A stretch of 64,000 bases of DNA, from positions 65,480,578 through 65,544,577 of the forward strand of contig NC_091014.1 of the NCBI RefSeq assembly GCF_041296385.1, written 5' to 3'. Shown here one piece after another: positions 12,101-21,763 of this stretch (the stretch's first letter is position 1; each line of letters starts with the position of its first letter). Both the position numbers and the translations under genes were made by a program. This DNA is from Aphelocoma coerulescens. Taxonomy: Eukaryota > Chordata > Aves > Passeriformes > Corvidae. The notes beneath the pieces were generated by a model. It saw nothing but the letters and a program-made list of their open reading frames with translations, was not told where the DNA came from and searched no databases.

Positions 12101-15100
12101 TTGACAACAAGATCCACAAAGCCCTTGTCATCATCACTGGAAACTGGAGTGTAAGGTCTGACAACGAGAGCTCCATCAATCCGTGCAGACAGGTAGATGT
12201 GCTGCCCTGTTGCAGGGAAGAAAACACAAAAACTAGTTTTCTTTCAAAAGATTTTTCTTCCAGTGGATGTGCTGAGTTGGCATGGACTGAAATGCAGCCT
12301 CAAAGCTCTAACTACCTTATTTTGGGGCATCACTTCTTCCTTTCTTATTTTCCTGACACTGCAACACCTTGGCCAGAGTTGCTAGCCATGCACAGATCTA
12401 CCTGAACAGACAGACGACTCCACTGCTAATTCTGTGTGTCAATCATAACTTCATGCATTTACATTGACCAAAGCCTGAATTGTACCTGAGATCTTGCAAA
12501 AGATGGGATTTGTCTCTCCTGTACAGACAAATAAAAGGGACACGGGGCAGGGGGGAGGGGGGGGGGGTAAAACTGTCCAATGCTGTTCACACGTCTTTAG
12601 TAACGTGTTAGTTGTAAACTGCCACAGTTTAGTTAAAACTGAGTTTATAACTGTTCTTGCATTGACCACAGTTCCCTCTCATCTTCCAGGAGCTCTCCAG
12701 CTGCTTTTGTTCAGGCTGCCTAGACACAAAGCACTTTTCTAACCCTGCTATTCCTCCAGCTTAACATGTGAATGTAGCAATCACGTTTCCATCTGTCACA
12801 CATCCTCTGAACTCTCTACAACAGTTTCTCTTCTCAATGTCTACATCTTTTTTTTTCTGAAAAAACAAGAAAAGAATTAACTTCTATGAAAGGTTTTCCT
12901 ATAAAATTCCAGCATTCTGAAGAGACCCAAGTGCAGATTAACCGGGAGGGGAGAGAGAGGTTTTGGGTTTTGGTTTCTTAACACCATTAGGTCAACAGAA
13001 CAAAGCATTTTCAAAGATGGCACAGCTCCTCAGCCTGTTACGGCAACACAAAGAGGGGATTTTACAAGGAGCTAGTTTGCAAATGATCATAATGACCATA
13101 TTACATTAGCTCCAGAAGCAGCTGACCCTTCAGGCATGGTTAACTCCTTACTTCAGAAGGATTAGAAAGTGTTAGGTGAAGGAAGATGTGTTACCTGGTG
13201 ACTTGGGGAATGGGCAACTCACCTGAAGCTGTACATGGACATCATATTCCAATAAACCTCCCAGCCAAACCTACAGACATCCTGCTAGGGCAGACCTGAA
13301 AGGAACTGCAGCAGGCAGCTCCTGTTCCTTCTCTAGGGCAGAAGTGGCTGCAGGCACAGACCCACAGACCTCTGGTGACCACTGCAGCCTGGACAGAGGT
13401 GCTGCTGCTGGGGCACATTTCACAAGAACTGCTACAAAGCCAGAGAAGGTGCCCTTCCCAGAGAGAAAATGTGCCTTATGCCCTCACCTGTTACAGCTTT
13501 ACCCCACCCTGACAGGACAGAAGTTGGCAGCCTCTGCATGGGGCCACACACAACCCTATCCCTCAGAAGGAACCTTTCAGTGTTTTTGGTGATACAAGGC
13601 AAATGCTGGTGCTGGACTAAACAGCATCTGTCTCCCAACTGCAGCTCTGCTGTTCCCAGATGCTTTTCCACCCTCTGCAGCTTTCAGCTCTCTCTGCTTC
13701 CCAAGTCTCACCCTGCAAACCACTCCTCAATGTCCATTTTGGGCAAGCCAGGGAAAGGAGCTTTGCTTTCATGGCTACTTAAAAAGATCAAGAGATTTTT
13801 AACACCCCAAACGAGAGGGAAATTAACACCTGGAAAAGGTGCTGACAACAACCACAAAGAAAGGAGCCAAGGATCACTGCAGCAGCTTGTTAAAGCAGAA
13901 GGCCTATTAAACACAAGTCACAATTAAATGCTCTTTATACAAGCAGGAGGAAACAATGGCACTAAGCTGTTATGGAAGGCACCACACCACGTGGCAGGGC
14001 GTTTGGAAACAGCTACCCCCGGGTGATTCAAAAGTTCCATGAAATTCAGAAGTGAGTAGATCATTTGGTAAACCGCATGTGTTAGAGAAGTGGATGAGAG
14101 TGATGCCTCAGGGCACGGAAAGGGACTGCAGGGATTCAGCCCCACAGGAATAACACACGCTGGAGAGCTGAGACTGGAGAAGTACAAGTGAAGACCTGTG
14201 TTTCTACTCTCTGCACACAAACAAGCTGGATGTTCACTCATATACACTGCATTTCAGAACCTGCAGATTAGTCACAGCATGAGGACAATCTTGCAGAGCT
14301 CTCAGTAACAGCTCAAGCCACACGAGCAGTATTCAATTCAAAACATAGGGAAAAAAACCCCCCAAATCCCTTATAGCATAATTAATGCATGCAGCACTTG
14401 GATTCTTCATACTGAACGTACCTAGAGGGAGACCCAGAACGTGTTCCATGGAAGGGAGAGCAAATCGAAATCTCCTTGTGTCATGACTAACTTCCTGAAA
14501 GAGGAGAATCAAAAGAACAGTCAGCTGTGTTGTTGGGATTTAATGTTTGTGATTTCACTTGTCAAACAAGCCATGTCTGGAGTCCTGCAGGATTAAGAAT
14601 TAAAGATACTTAACGATACTCATGTGCAGACTAAGTGATAACTTTACAAATATTATGGACATTTACACTGCCTTCTGTGAGAAGGCCACAAGATAAAAAT
14701 TAATTAGTTCTTCAATTCTCACTTCAAGTTTACATATGCAGCAGTTCAAGGCCAAAGTATTCTGATTTTCATCTCTCAAAATCAGATGAATTAACCATTT
14801 CAATGGAAGTACAACCTAGTTCCTTCTGCTATGGTAAGATCCTTAAAAATATTTTCCCTGTAAAAACTGAATTAATCCATAAATAAAATTGAAAAGAGCA
14901 CTGTATTTAGATATGAACAAAATTATGACAATATATGCAGTCCTGCTGGGATAATTATTCTAATCTTTACTAGGAAAGTAAATTTTGGCAATAAATAATT
15001 ATTATTTCTTGTATTATGTAAGTTTTATGTTTCAAAATCAGGTCATATTCACAGAAAAGAAAAACACAGCAAAAAAAAAAAAGAAAGAAACAGCATACAG

Positions 15101-18100
15101 CTTAAGGCCTCATCCAGTGACTTTCTGTTTTTAAGGGTTTTGTAACCCTTCTTTTGTTTGCTTAACTGTTTTTAAAGTAACCAGTGGAGACAAATTCCTT
15201 CCTCACAGTTTGTCTCCCCTTACTATGGTCATACTGATGAAATTTTCTTCACAGTACCTCATTTTAAGGCAAATCCTGAAGGAAGAAGGGAACTGATTGG
15301 CAGTCTCAAAAGGGCTTCTCTGTACTTATGTCTATTCAGGAGCAGTAACTGCCATTGAAAATTCCTTCAGAAAGACAACTAATGTGGACTTAACACTGTT
15401 GCTCTCACTCTGACTGCTGCTGTTTCTGTATGGAATTTTCAGCACTGTATGGAAATCACTGGATTTTTGACAATAATGCTGCATTTTTATTATGCTGTCT
15501 TTAACAGCATGCAGAAAGAACAAAGCTTTGAATTCCCACTTAATCATCTCACCAATTAAAGTCGAGAGAGTTTAGCTGAAGGTGACTAAACACAAGTATT
15601 TTGGTGCATCATGAGGCAATTGTGAGAAACTAAGAGGCTCAGGGAATCCCCAATACCTAGATCAGCATGCCTGTGCCTCTCTCTGTCACACAGCCAGGAC
15701 ACTGAGCCTGCCACTCTGCAAGGTGTCAGTCAAGGCTGGATTACAGACAGCCTTGGATCAGGATCCACTTCCAGCACGGGGTCACTTCACACTATCACTC
15801 CCCTTTGGCACTGCCCTAAGCACCTGGAAGCCCCTGGCCACACACTTCTGTCTCAAGTTGCAGTGCCAAGGAGTCTTCCACCCTTGCCAAATGCAAAGCT
15901 GGAGAACAGTTTTTTGCAGGCTGGTGCTTTGCTGAAGCCACTGAAAGGCAACAAATTAATTATGCTCACCATTATAAAACCAACCAACCAAACTGAAGTT
16001 GTTGGCTTTTTAAAGGCATGAACTACATTAGCACATCTAACTATATTATAAAAGATTTTTCCCATGCTATGGACTAGGAAGCAGCCTCGAGACTCCTATT
16101 TCTCTGTTCAAAAGACAGGAAGTGTGGCAGACTCAATTTGGGCACATCATAGACTCATAGAAGGATTTGGGTAGAAGGGACCTTAAAGATCATCCAGTTC
16201 CATCCCCCTGCCATGGGCAGGGACACCTTCCACTATCCCAGCTTGCTCCAAGCCCCATCCAGCCTGGGATGGGGCAGCCACAGCTTCTCTGGGCAACCTG
16301 TGCCAGGGCCTCCCCACTCTCACAGGGAACAATTTCTTCCTCATATCCAATCTAAACCCACTGTCTGTCAGTGTGAAGCCATTCCCCCTTGTCCTGTCAC
16401 TCCAGGCCCTTGCCAAGAGTCTCTCTCCATCTTTCCTGTAGGTTCCCTTCAGGCACTGCAAGGCCACAACGAGGTCACCCCAAAGCCTTCTCTACTTCAG
16501 GCTGAACAATCCCAATTCCCTCAGCCTCTCCCAACCTCATGAGAAGTAGGGAGTCTATAGTAACAGTGTGGTTGCAGTACACCTGGGAGATAAATTCAGC
16601 AAGTACACCTGGGAAATAAACTCAGCAATGCAGTCCAGCCCAAGCCACAGGGAAGCTTTCAGTTCCCACAAACCCAGGATTCAAAATGACAGTGATTGTT
16701 TCCTTTGACAGACAGAACCAGGGAAAGCCAAGCTATCAGTGCACCCTCTAAACCTCAAACAAATCCCTGTTCCAGTCCAAAGTCTTCTGATAAATTTCTG
16801 AATAGCTCATAGCCTTAAAAAGTCAACACTAAAGATATCTTCAGGTGTGACTTTACACCTGACAAGCCAAGATTTCTCTCTCATGCTTTTGATGGCGTGT
16901 TTATCCAAGGTAAACCTGGACTTTTCAACTTTGGTGGCTTTGGCTCACTTCCCACAAACTTAGTTACCAATGGCAAGATCCACCCCTGAAAGCATCATGA
17001 CTTTCCTCTGGTATCCCACTTGAGCAAGAACTTAATTTTGTACCAGGAGGCTTTACTTTTAACAGAGAGAAAGAGAAGCTGAGACAGCTCAGGTGCTGTC
17101 AGGACTGCATGACTAAAACACCTGTCTTCCTGTAAGGTACTACAGTACATCAATCCAGTAACAGGAACCAGTATCAACATAGTTCTGACAGCTGCTGTTG
17201 AATGCTACTGACCATGGAAAAGTTGCCTGCCCTGCCTGACAGCAGGACTTGTGTCCCTTAGCCCAGCCAGTAATGCAGTTTGGGAATTTCTGCTGATGTG
17301 CTCCATAACATGAGATGCACGTGACCGTGAGTTTGATCATTTCTGAAGCAGCATTCTCCACTCTAAACTGCTTGGAAACAAGCTGCTTGCAGAACTGCAG
17401 AACCCAGTTATACCACACAAAGAGCTTTTATAAAGGAATTCTTTCCTGAAGACAAAAGTATCCACCCTGCTGGGACATCACCCAAGACTTCAGAAGCTGT
17501 AAGCATTTCACAGCGTCCATGGAGAGGTCATGCTCAGCACTGCACATGCACCTACCTCCTTATCAATCAGCCTCAGTGCATACTTCACTTCTGGGTCCTT
17601 CAGGGTAATTGCAGGCCGGGGATTCCTGAAAATCCTCATGACAGTGGTGTAGATCAGCCATATTGGGTATGTCACAACCTGACGCAACTGCAGCAGCACA
17701 GAAACAGCGTCACACACATGTGCAGAACGAGAGAGAGTTATTTGGGTGACAAGGAAAAAGGTACTATGCCATGACAATCTAACCCCCAACAGAGAACATG
17801 GTTCTTTGAGCAGTAAGACAAAGCATTATTACAAAAAAGCCCCCAAACCCACAGATTTGCTTTATGAAGACCTGGTGTCACTCCTGTGTTGAGGCACGTG
17901 CACACCAGCATGGGGCTGCCATGATGGCAGCTGGACAAGCGAGGCTGTCACAGCTCCATATCCCCAGGTCCCCTGTTAGGGAGGCTGAATCCCCATCTCC
18001 AGCAGGCACACAGACACATGTGTCACGTGTGTCCAAATACACACAGAATCACAGAATATCCTGACTTGGGAGGGGCCCATCAGGATCATCTGGTCCACCT

Positions 18101-21088
18101 CCTGGTCCCACATGGTCCACCCATCCCACCCTATGCCTGAGAATGTTGTCCAAATGTTCCTTGCACTCTGTCAGGCTTGGGGCTGTGACCATTCCCTGGG
18201 GAGTTCCAGTGTCCAGCCACTCTCTGGGGGAAGAACCATTTCCTGATATCCAACCTAAACGTGGCTGACCACACTGACCAACACAGCCAGACACGCACAC
18301 GAACAGCACCGATGGGCTCATCCCGTTCCTCTCCCCACTGACCGGGATGAAGGTCCATGAGGGGGAATTCCATACACACACACACGTGTGTGAGGTGGAT
18401 CCCCCAGCAGCTGGCTTTGCCCTGGCAGAGTGTTCCCACTCTCCAGGCTCCCCAGCTGCTGCCATCTGGACATAGAGGCCTACACACGCCACCCCCCACG
18501 CTGCAGACACCCCGTAATTTGGGGTCTCGTGCTTGACCACAGACCCCATGCTGTCTCTGGCAGCTGAGCAGGACTTTGCCAGCCACCCCCACTGCTGCTG
18601 GGTGCTGGCACCATGCACACACCCTCCAGCTCAGAGGCTGGGTGCAGGCATTGGCGATTCCACCACCACACAGACCCATGCACGCAGAGCAGCACCCCTT
18701 CCCTGGGAAAGCAGCTAAGCTGCAGGACAGAGCCAAGGGACAGCCCTTTTTGTCCCTTTATCATTTCGTCTTCCCCACATTTGAAGCCCTATAAGACAGC
18801 AACAGATTATGTTCTGACACCACACCACCCCCTTCGCATCGGAGCAGGAGAATAAACTGCACAACTACTTATAAAAATCCTCTCTGACTCAGTAATTTAT
18901 TATTCAACACTTCAATAGAGGAGAGGGGAAAAGCATGACTATAGCAAAAATTAAAAAAAAAATGAGCTCGAAGTTCTGCCTGCTTAGCTTTCATCTTCAC
19001 TTTATTTTAAAGGGACCTGACCAGTATTTTAGAATGGCATTTGTGCAACTGTGACGGTCCCTCAGGAGGCTACAAAAACTTCCAACGTTATTAATAATAA
19101 AACTGTGGGATGGCACAAATTCTCTCTTCTTAAAATGCTGCTGTACAGGTTTAAAATGTATCATCACTGTGTACAGCCTGAGGGCACACCATGCCATATA
19201 CACACTGCATTTTTCACTTTTACTTGGGAATACTGCAGTAGCTCCACACAGGCTGTTTCTGAAGAAGCTGAAGTTTACAGGAAAATTATTCCTAAACTCT
19301 CATAGAACCACCACATTACTGCAGCTCTGGGAAGAATTTTTGTTATTGAGTCACAAAAGAGGGGAGAGAGAGGAAAGTTGTTCAAGGTGACAGAGCAGCA
19401 AATAAACTCCTTAATAAGAAATTAACACGTGAGTGAGGTCTGGTGGCAACAGCAAGCTGACTCTGCAGCAGGTGTTTCAAATGAGACATTAATATTTTAA
19501 AACAGTTTCATTTACAAATGCGGCTATCTAAAATGAACAAAAAATAGTGCTGCTGTGGTCAGGCAATGACAAATAATTTTAACACAGCGTTAACCTTGTG
19601 GAAAGCAATTTGTTGTTCATGGTCAATTAGTGCAAAAGTCTCATGGGATTTGGCCTGGAAAGAAACAGCACACCCACTAATTCAGAAAGCTATTTTAGTT
19701 CCTTACTCAGATCTATGACCAGGTGGGCAGAAAAAAGGGGAAGAAGTGAAGGCTGAATGATTACAAAAAGTCATGCTTGCTAAGAAAAGCATTCTCTGGG
19801 TTAAAAGTGGCCTATATACCCTCATCACAGGGCAGACCAAGATATTAATGAAGAAAACTGCACAGCATCAGGTCTATGGCAGCAGAGAGCAACAGGCTGA
19901 CCAAAAGGCCTGGGAATCACTAAACAGGGACCTTGTGACTCATCATTTCCAGCTGCACAAATCTCTGCAAACAGAGAAGGCAGAATTAGTAACTGAGCAG
20001 GAATTTTTATTAATGGAAAGAGGCCTCTGTGTGATAACAAAGAGAAAAGCCATGGAGACTGCACTGCCGGGGTGTGGTGAGCACAGCACCTTCAAAAACA
20101 CAAGCTCACGGCTCCACACTCCAGCACTGCCCTGCAAACACACAAACCAAACCCTGCTTTGGCATGAGAAACCTTGTACCCTCAGCTCCAAAAACCCTGT
20201 TTTTGAAGTAATCTCAGCTAAACATTCTTCTCATCTGTTTCAGAAACCGAGAGGATAAACGGATCTCTTCACTTCTGCAGCTTTAGCCTCATCTCCTCTG
20301 TTCAATGCACCTTATGAGCAGCTGTACCCAAACCAGCACATGTTGCATCCAGCTCTATCCTGCTTCTCTCACAAACCCAGAGACAGAAGCTCCGGTGTTT
20401 GAGTACCGGAGCAAAGAACCGTAACAGGCAGCTGAGACAAGAGGGTAACGATGCGTGGCAGAGGTGACAGCGCTGCAGAAACCCCGCTCAGCAGGCATGA
20501 TCACAGAATCGTGGAATGGTTTGCGTTGGAAGCGACCTTAAAGATCATCATCTCCTTCCAACACGGTGGGCAGGGACACCTCCCACTATCCCAGGCTGCT
20601 CAGAGCCCCATCCAGCCTGGCCTTGGACACTGCCAGGGATGGGGCAGCCACAACTCCGGGTAATCGGTGCCAGGGCCTCACCACGCTCACAGGGAAGAAT
20701 TTCTTCCTCATACCCACTCTAAACCTACGCTCCTCCAGTCTGAAATTATTCCGACGGAGGACAATACCACAAGCGTTCAGAGCCATCAGCGCGGGCCCCC
20801 AACAATAGCAGCAACAATAACAAAGCCAACAACAGTTATCCACGGAGCTGGGAGGGCAAAATCCCCCGGCCAGGCAGCCAGCACAGGCACCAACATCGCC
20901 CCGGGCGCAGGAGCCGCGGGACGGCCCCGGAGCCTCCGCCGCGCCCGGCACCGCGCGGTCCCCCGGGCGGCGGGGACACGCTGGGACACCCCGGGACACC
21001 TCCGCTGCGGGCGGAGCAGGGGTGAGCAGGAAGGGACCCCCGCTCCCGGCCGAGCACCGGCACTCACCGCGCTGAGCTGCGCCCCCAT
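6008..21088 (-). CDS. CYB5R3: NADH-cytochrome b5 reductase 3, nine coding exons
   Basis: The enzyme is an FAD flavoprotein that passes electrons from NADH to cytochrome b5 for fatty-acid desaturation, sterol synthesis and methaemoglobin reduction, on ER and outer mitochondrial membranes. Coding exons are 21068-21088, 17556-17687, 14422-14494, 12100-12206, 11187-11316, 10231-10314, 10021-10106, 7208-7307 and 6008-6180. Joined, they give 301 residues with every phase consistent, equal to the human length. Seen in the translation: MGAQLS N-myristoylation start, hydrophobic anchor at about 9-27, RPYT FAD motif at 92-95, GGKMS at 124-128, GGTGITP NADH loop at 180-186 and CGPPP at 274-278. The protein ends in FSF where human ends in FVF. 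It lies antiparallel to the EndoU gene, with a CpG-island promoter upstream. No frameshift or stop is seen. Confidence 0.97.
7208..7307 (-). CDS. CYB5R3: CYB5R3 exon 8
   Basis: The exon is 100 nt and encodes [14 protein letters not shown] through [10 protein letters not shown] (residues 212-244) plus the first base of Asn245. The donor is GTAAGA. This segment is more divergent from human than the rest, as usual for this surface helix. Confidence 0.96.
8501..8808 (-). mobile_element. CR1 LINE fragment in CYB5R3 intron 7
   Basis: The reverse-complement CR1 3' end spans the hallmark TCACAGAA, GGGCAGGGACACCTTCCACT and CAACCTGTGCCAGGGCCTC blocks, and is truncated near CCATCTTTC. Confidence 0.9.
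9250..9600 (+). mobile_element. Probable solo LTR of an endogenous retrovirus (CYB5R3 intron 7)
   Basis: The promoter-like order CCAATCA, CCAATTAG, TATAAAAGAGC, then AATAAATC and a short tail is typical of avian LTRs. The ends were not resolved and no target duplication was identified. No viral coding sequence adjoins it. Confidence 0.5.
10021..10106 (-). CDS. CYB5R3: CYB5R3 exon 7
   Basis: The exon is 86 nt and encodes [12 protein letters not shown] through LLFANQ (residues 184-211), the helix and strand after the NADH glycine loop. The donor is GTAATT. Exon 6 is only 124 bp away. Confidence 0.97.
10231..10314 (-). CDS. CYB5R3: CYB5R3 exon 6
   Basis: The exon is 84 nt and encodes KFDIRPEKK through MIAGGT (residues 156-182), with split glycines at both junctions. 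It starts the NADH-binding domain loop. The donor is GTAGGT. Confidence 0.96.
11185..11186 (-). other. Noncanonical GC splice donor of CYB5R3 intron 5
   Basis: The intron opens with GCAAGG after AAAAG and closes with CTCTTCAG at 10315. AG|GCAAG is the known consensus for the minor GC-AG class, which U2 spliceosomes accept. No GT in the vicinity restores the reading frame. Confidence 0.8.
11187..11316 (-). CDS. CYB5R3: CYB5R3 exon 5 (GGKMS motif)
   Basis: The exon is 130 nt and encodes residues 112-154 plus the first base of Gly155, including [14 protein letters not shown] and [10 protein letters not shown]. It ends before a GC donor (GCAAGG). Only that boundary keeps the family's GKGKF reading across the junction. 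Confidence 0.95.
11800..11893 (+). repeat. Dispersed repeat, copy A (CYB5R3 intron 4)
   Basis: It shares about 94 bp with 13083-13175 (GATCATAATGACCA, CAGAAGCAG, TTCAGGCA) at roughly 80 percent by eye. The family is not recognised. Confidence 0.6.
12100..12206 (-). CDS. CYB5R3: CYB5R3 exon 4 (FAD RPYT motif)
   Basis: The exon is 107 nt and encodes [12 protein letters not shown] through the RPYT flavin-binding motif (92-95), ending in Lys111. The donor is GTGAGA. It is nearly identical to mammalian CYB5R3. Confidence 0.97.
12544..12567 (+). repeat. G-rich tract in CYB5R3 intron 3
   Basis: Runs of 4, 6 and 11 G are separated by single non-G bases or CA. It could form a G-quadruplex on the plus strand, which is the non-transcript strand of CYB5R3. 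Confidence 0.6.
13083..13175 (+). repeat. Dispersed repeat, copy B (CYB5R3 intron 3)
   Basis: This is a diverged direct copy of 11800-11893. It could be an old local duplication or an unrecognised interspersed repeat. Confidence 0.6.
14422..14494 (-). CDS. CYB5R3: CYB5R3 exon 3
   Basis: The exon is 73 nt and encodes residues 52-75 ([15 protein letters not shown] and onward) plus the first base of Gly76. The acceptor is CTCTTTCAG and the donor GTACGT. It begins the FAD-binding beta-barrel. Confidence 0.96.
16147..16540 (-). mobile_element. CR1 LINE fragment in CYB5R3 intron 2
   Basis: The reverse-complement CR1 3' end starts CATAGACTCATAG and runs about 390 bp into the 3' coding end. A short internal deletion follows GCCCCATCCAGCCTGGG. 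Confidence 0.92.
16577..16628 (+). repeat. 26-bp tandem repeat, two units
   Basis: Two adjacent units beginning GTACACCTGGGA and ending TCAGCAA differ at two positions. It lies just beyond a CR1 end. Confidence 0.7.
17556..17687 (-). CDS. CYB5R3: CYB5R3 exon 2 (membrane anchor)
   Basis: This exon has 44 codons (residues 8-51), with acceptor CTGCTGCAG and donor GTAGGT. It encodes the hydrophobic anchor ([10 protein letters not shown]) and the linker ending LRLIDKE. Its length is identical to the corresponding human stretch. Confidence 0.96.
18042..18265 (-). mobile_element. CR1 LINE fragment (different subfamily) in CYB5R3 intron 1
   Basis: The reverse-complement CR1 3' end has a distinct leader (GAATATCCTGACTTGGGAGG) and the downstream GAACCATTTCCTGATATCCA block. 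The left end is clear and the right end approximate. Confidence 0.8.
20499..20770 (-). mobile_element. CR1 LINE fragment near the CYB5R3 promoter
   Basis: The reverse-complement CR1 3' end begins ATCACAGAATCGTGGAATGG. It abuts the CpG island inside intron 1. Confidence 0.9.
21068..21088 (-). CDS. CYB5R3: CYB5R3 coding exon 1
   Basis: Seven codons (MGAQLSA) end in phase 0 at a GTGAGT donor at 21067. Gly2 is the N-myristoylation acceptor known for the membrane form. The start sits inside the CpG island, and no in-frame alternative is needed. Confidence 0.95.
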
Positions 21089-21173
21089 CGCTGCCCCGAC
21101 ACACGGCGGGCACCGCCCCGCCCCGCCCCGCCCCGTTACGCCGCACAGCGCCAGGCTGAACCGCCCCGCCCCG

Positions 21174-21267
21174 TGACGTCACGCAGCGCGCTGAGCGGCC
21201 CCGCCCCGCCCCGCCCCGTGACGTCACGCAGCGCGCCGGGCTGTGCCCCGCCCCGCCTGTGACGTCA
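21174..21267. promoter_or_regulatory. Three perfect CRE palindromes (TGACGTCA)
   Basis: TGACGTCA occurs at 21174-21181, 21219-21226 and 21260-21267. The first two lie in a near-exact tandem unit of about 45 bp that also repeats GCAGCGCGC. They sit 86-179 bp upstream of the CYB5R3 start codon, the usual range for CREB/ATF sites in CpG-island promoters. Actual binding is inferred. Confidence 0.8.
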
Positions 21268-21379
21268 CGCCCCGCCCCGCCATGGCCGTGCGGCTGCCCG
21301 GGGCTGTGTTCCGGGCACACGGCTTGTGTGACCGCACCGCGCCCCGAGCGCCCCCGTGCGCTTTATTAACTGCCTAAAT

Positions 21380-21763
21380 AACCACAGACTGCTTGGGGTG
21401 TGAAGGGATTTTCAAGATCATCCAGTGCCACCCCCTGCCAGGGGCAGGGACACCTGCCACTATCCCAGGTGTCTCAGAGCCCCATCCAGCCTGGCCGTGG
21501 ACACTGCCAGGGATGGGGCAGCCACAGCTTCTCTGGGCAACCTGTGCCAGGGCCTCCCCACCCTCACAGGGAACAATTGCTTCCTCATATCCAATCTAAA
21601 CCCACTCTCTGTCAGTGTGAAGCCATTGCCCCTTGTCCTGTCACTCCAGGCCCTTGTCAAGAGTCTCCATCTTTGCTGTGGGCTCCCTTCAGGCACTACC
21701 AGGCCACAAGGAGGTCACCCCAAAGCCTTCTCCAGGCTGAACAATCCCAGTTCTCTCAGCCTT
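21380..21763 (-). mobile_element. CR1 LINE fragment upstream of CYB5R3
   Basis: The reverse-complement CR1 is about 385 bp and starts immediately beyond the CpG island, with the GGGCAGGGACACC and TTGCTTCCTCATATCC blocks. Confidence 0.9.

Larger units (their letters stand above)
20840..21330 (-). promoter_or_regulatory. CYB5R3: CYB5R3 CpG-island promoter
   Basis: GC-rich, CpG-dense DNA surrounds the first coding exon. Repeated CCGCCCC boxes (GC-box/Sp1-type) and three CRE palindromes lie upstream of the ATG on the minus strand, and no TATA box is evident. This is the usual architecture of a broadly expressed gene. Long open frames across it on both strands are explained by base composition. 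Confidence 0.85.

Noticed and set aside
18049..18736. 189- and 201-codon minus-strand frames
   Set aside because: They run through CR1 and a CA/GT repeat in CYB5R3 intron 1, overlap each other in different frames and show no family resemblance.
20586..21320. 244-codon minus-strand open frame across the CYB5R3 CpG island
   Set aside because: It crosses the real CYB5R3 start in another frame and runs into a CR1; its Arg/Gly/Ala-rich content reflects GC-rich DNA without stops.
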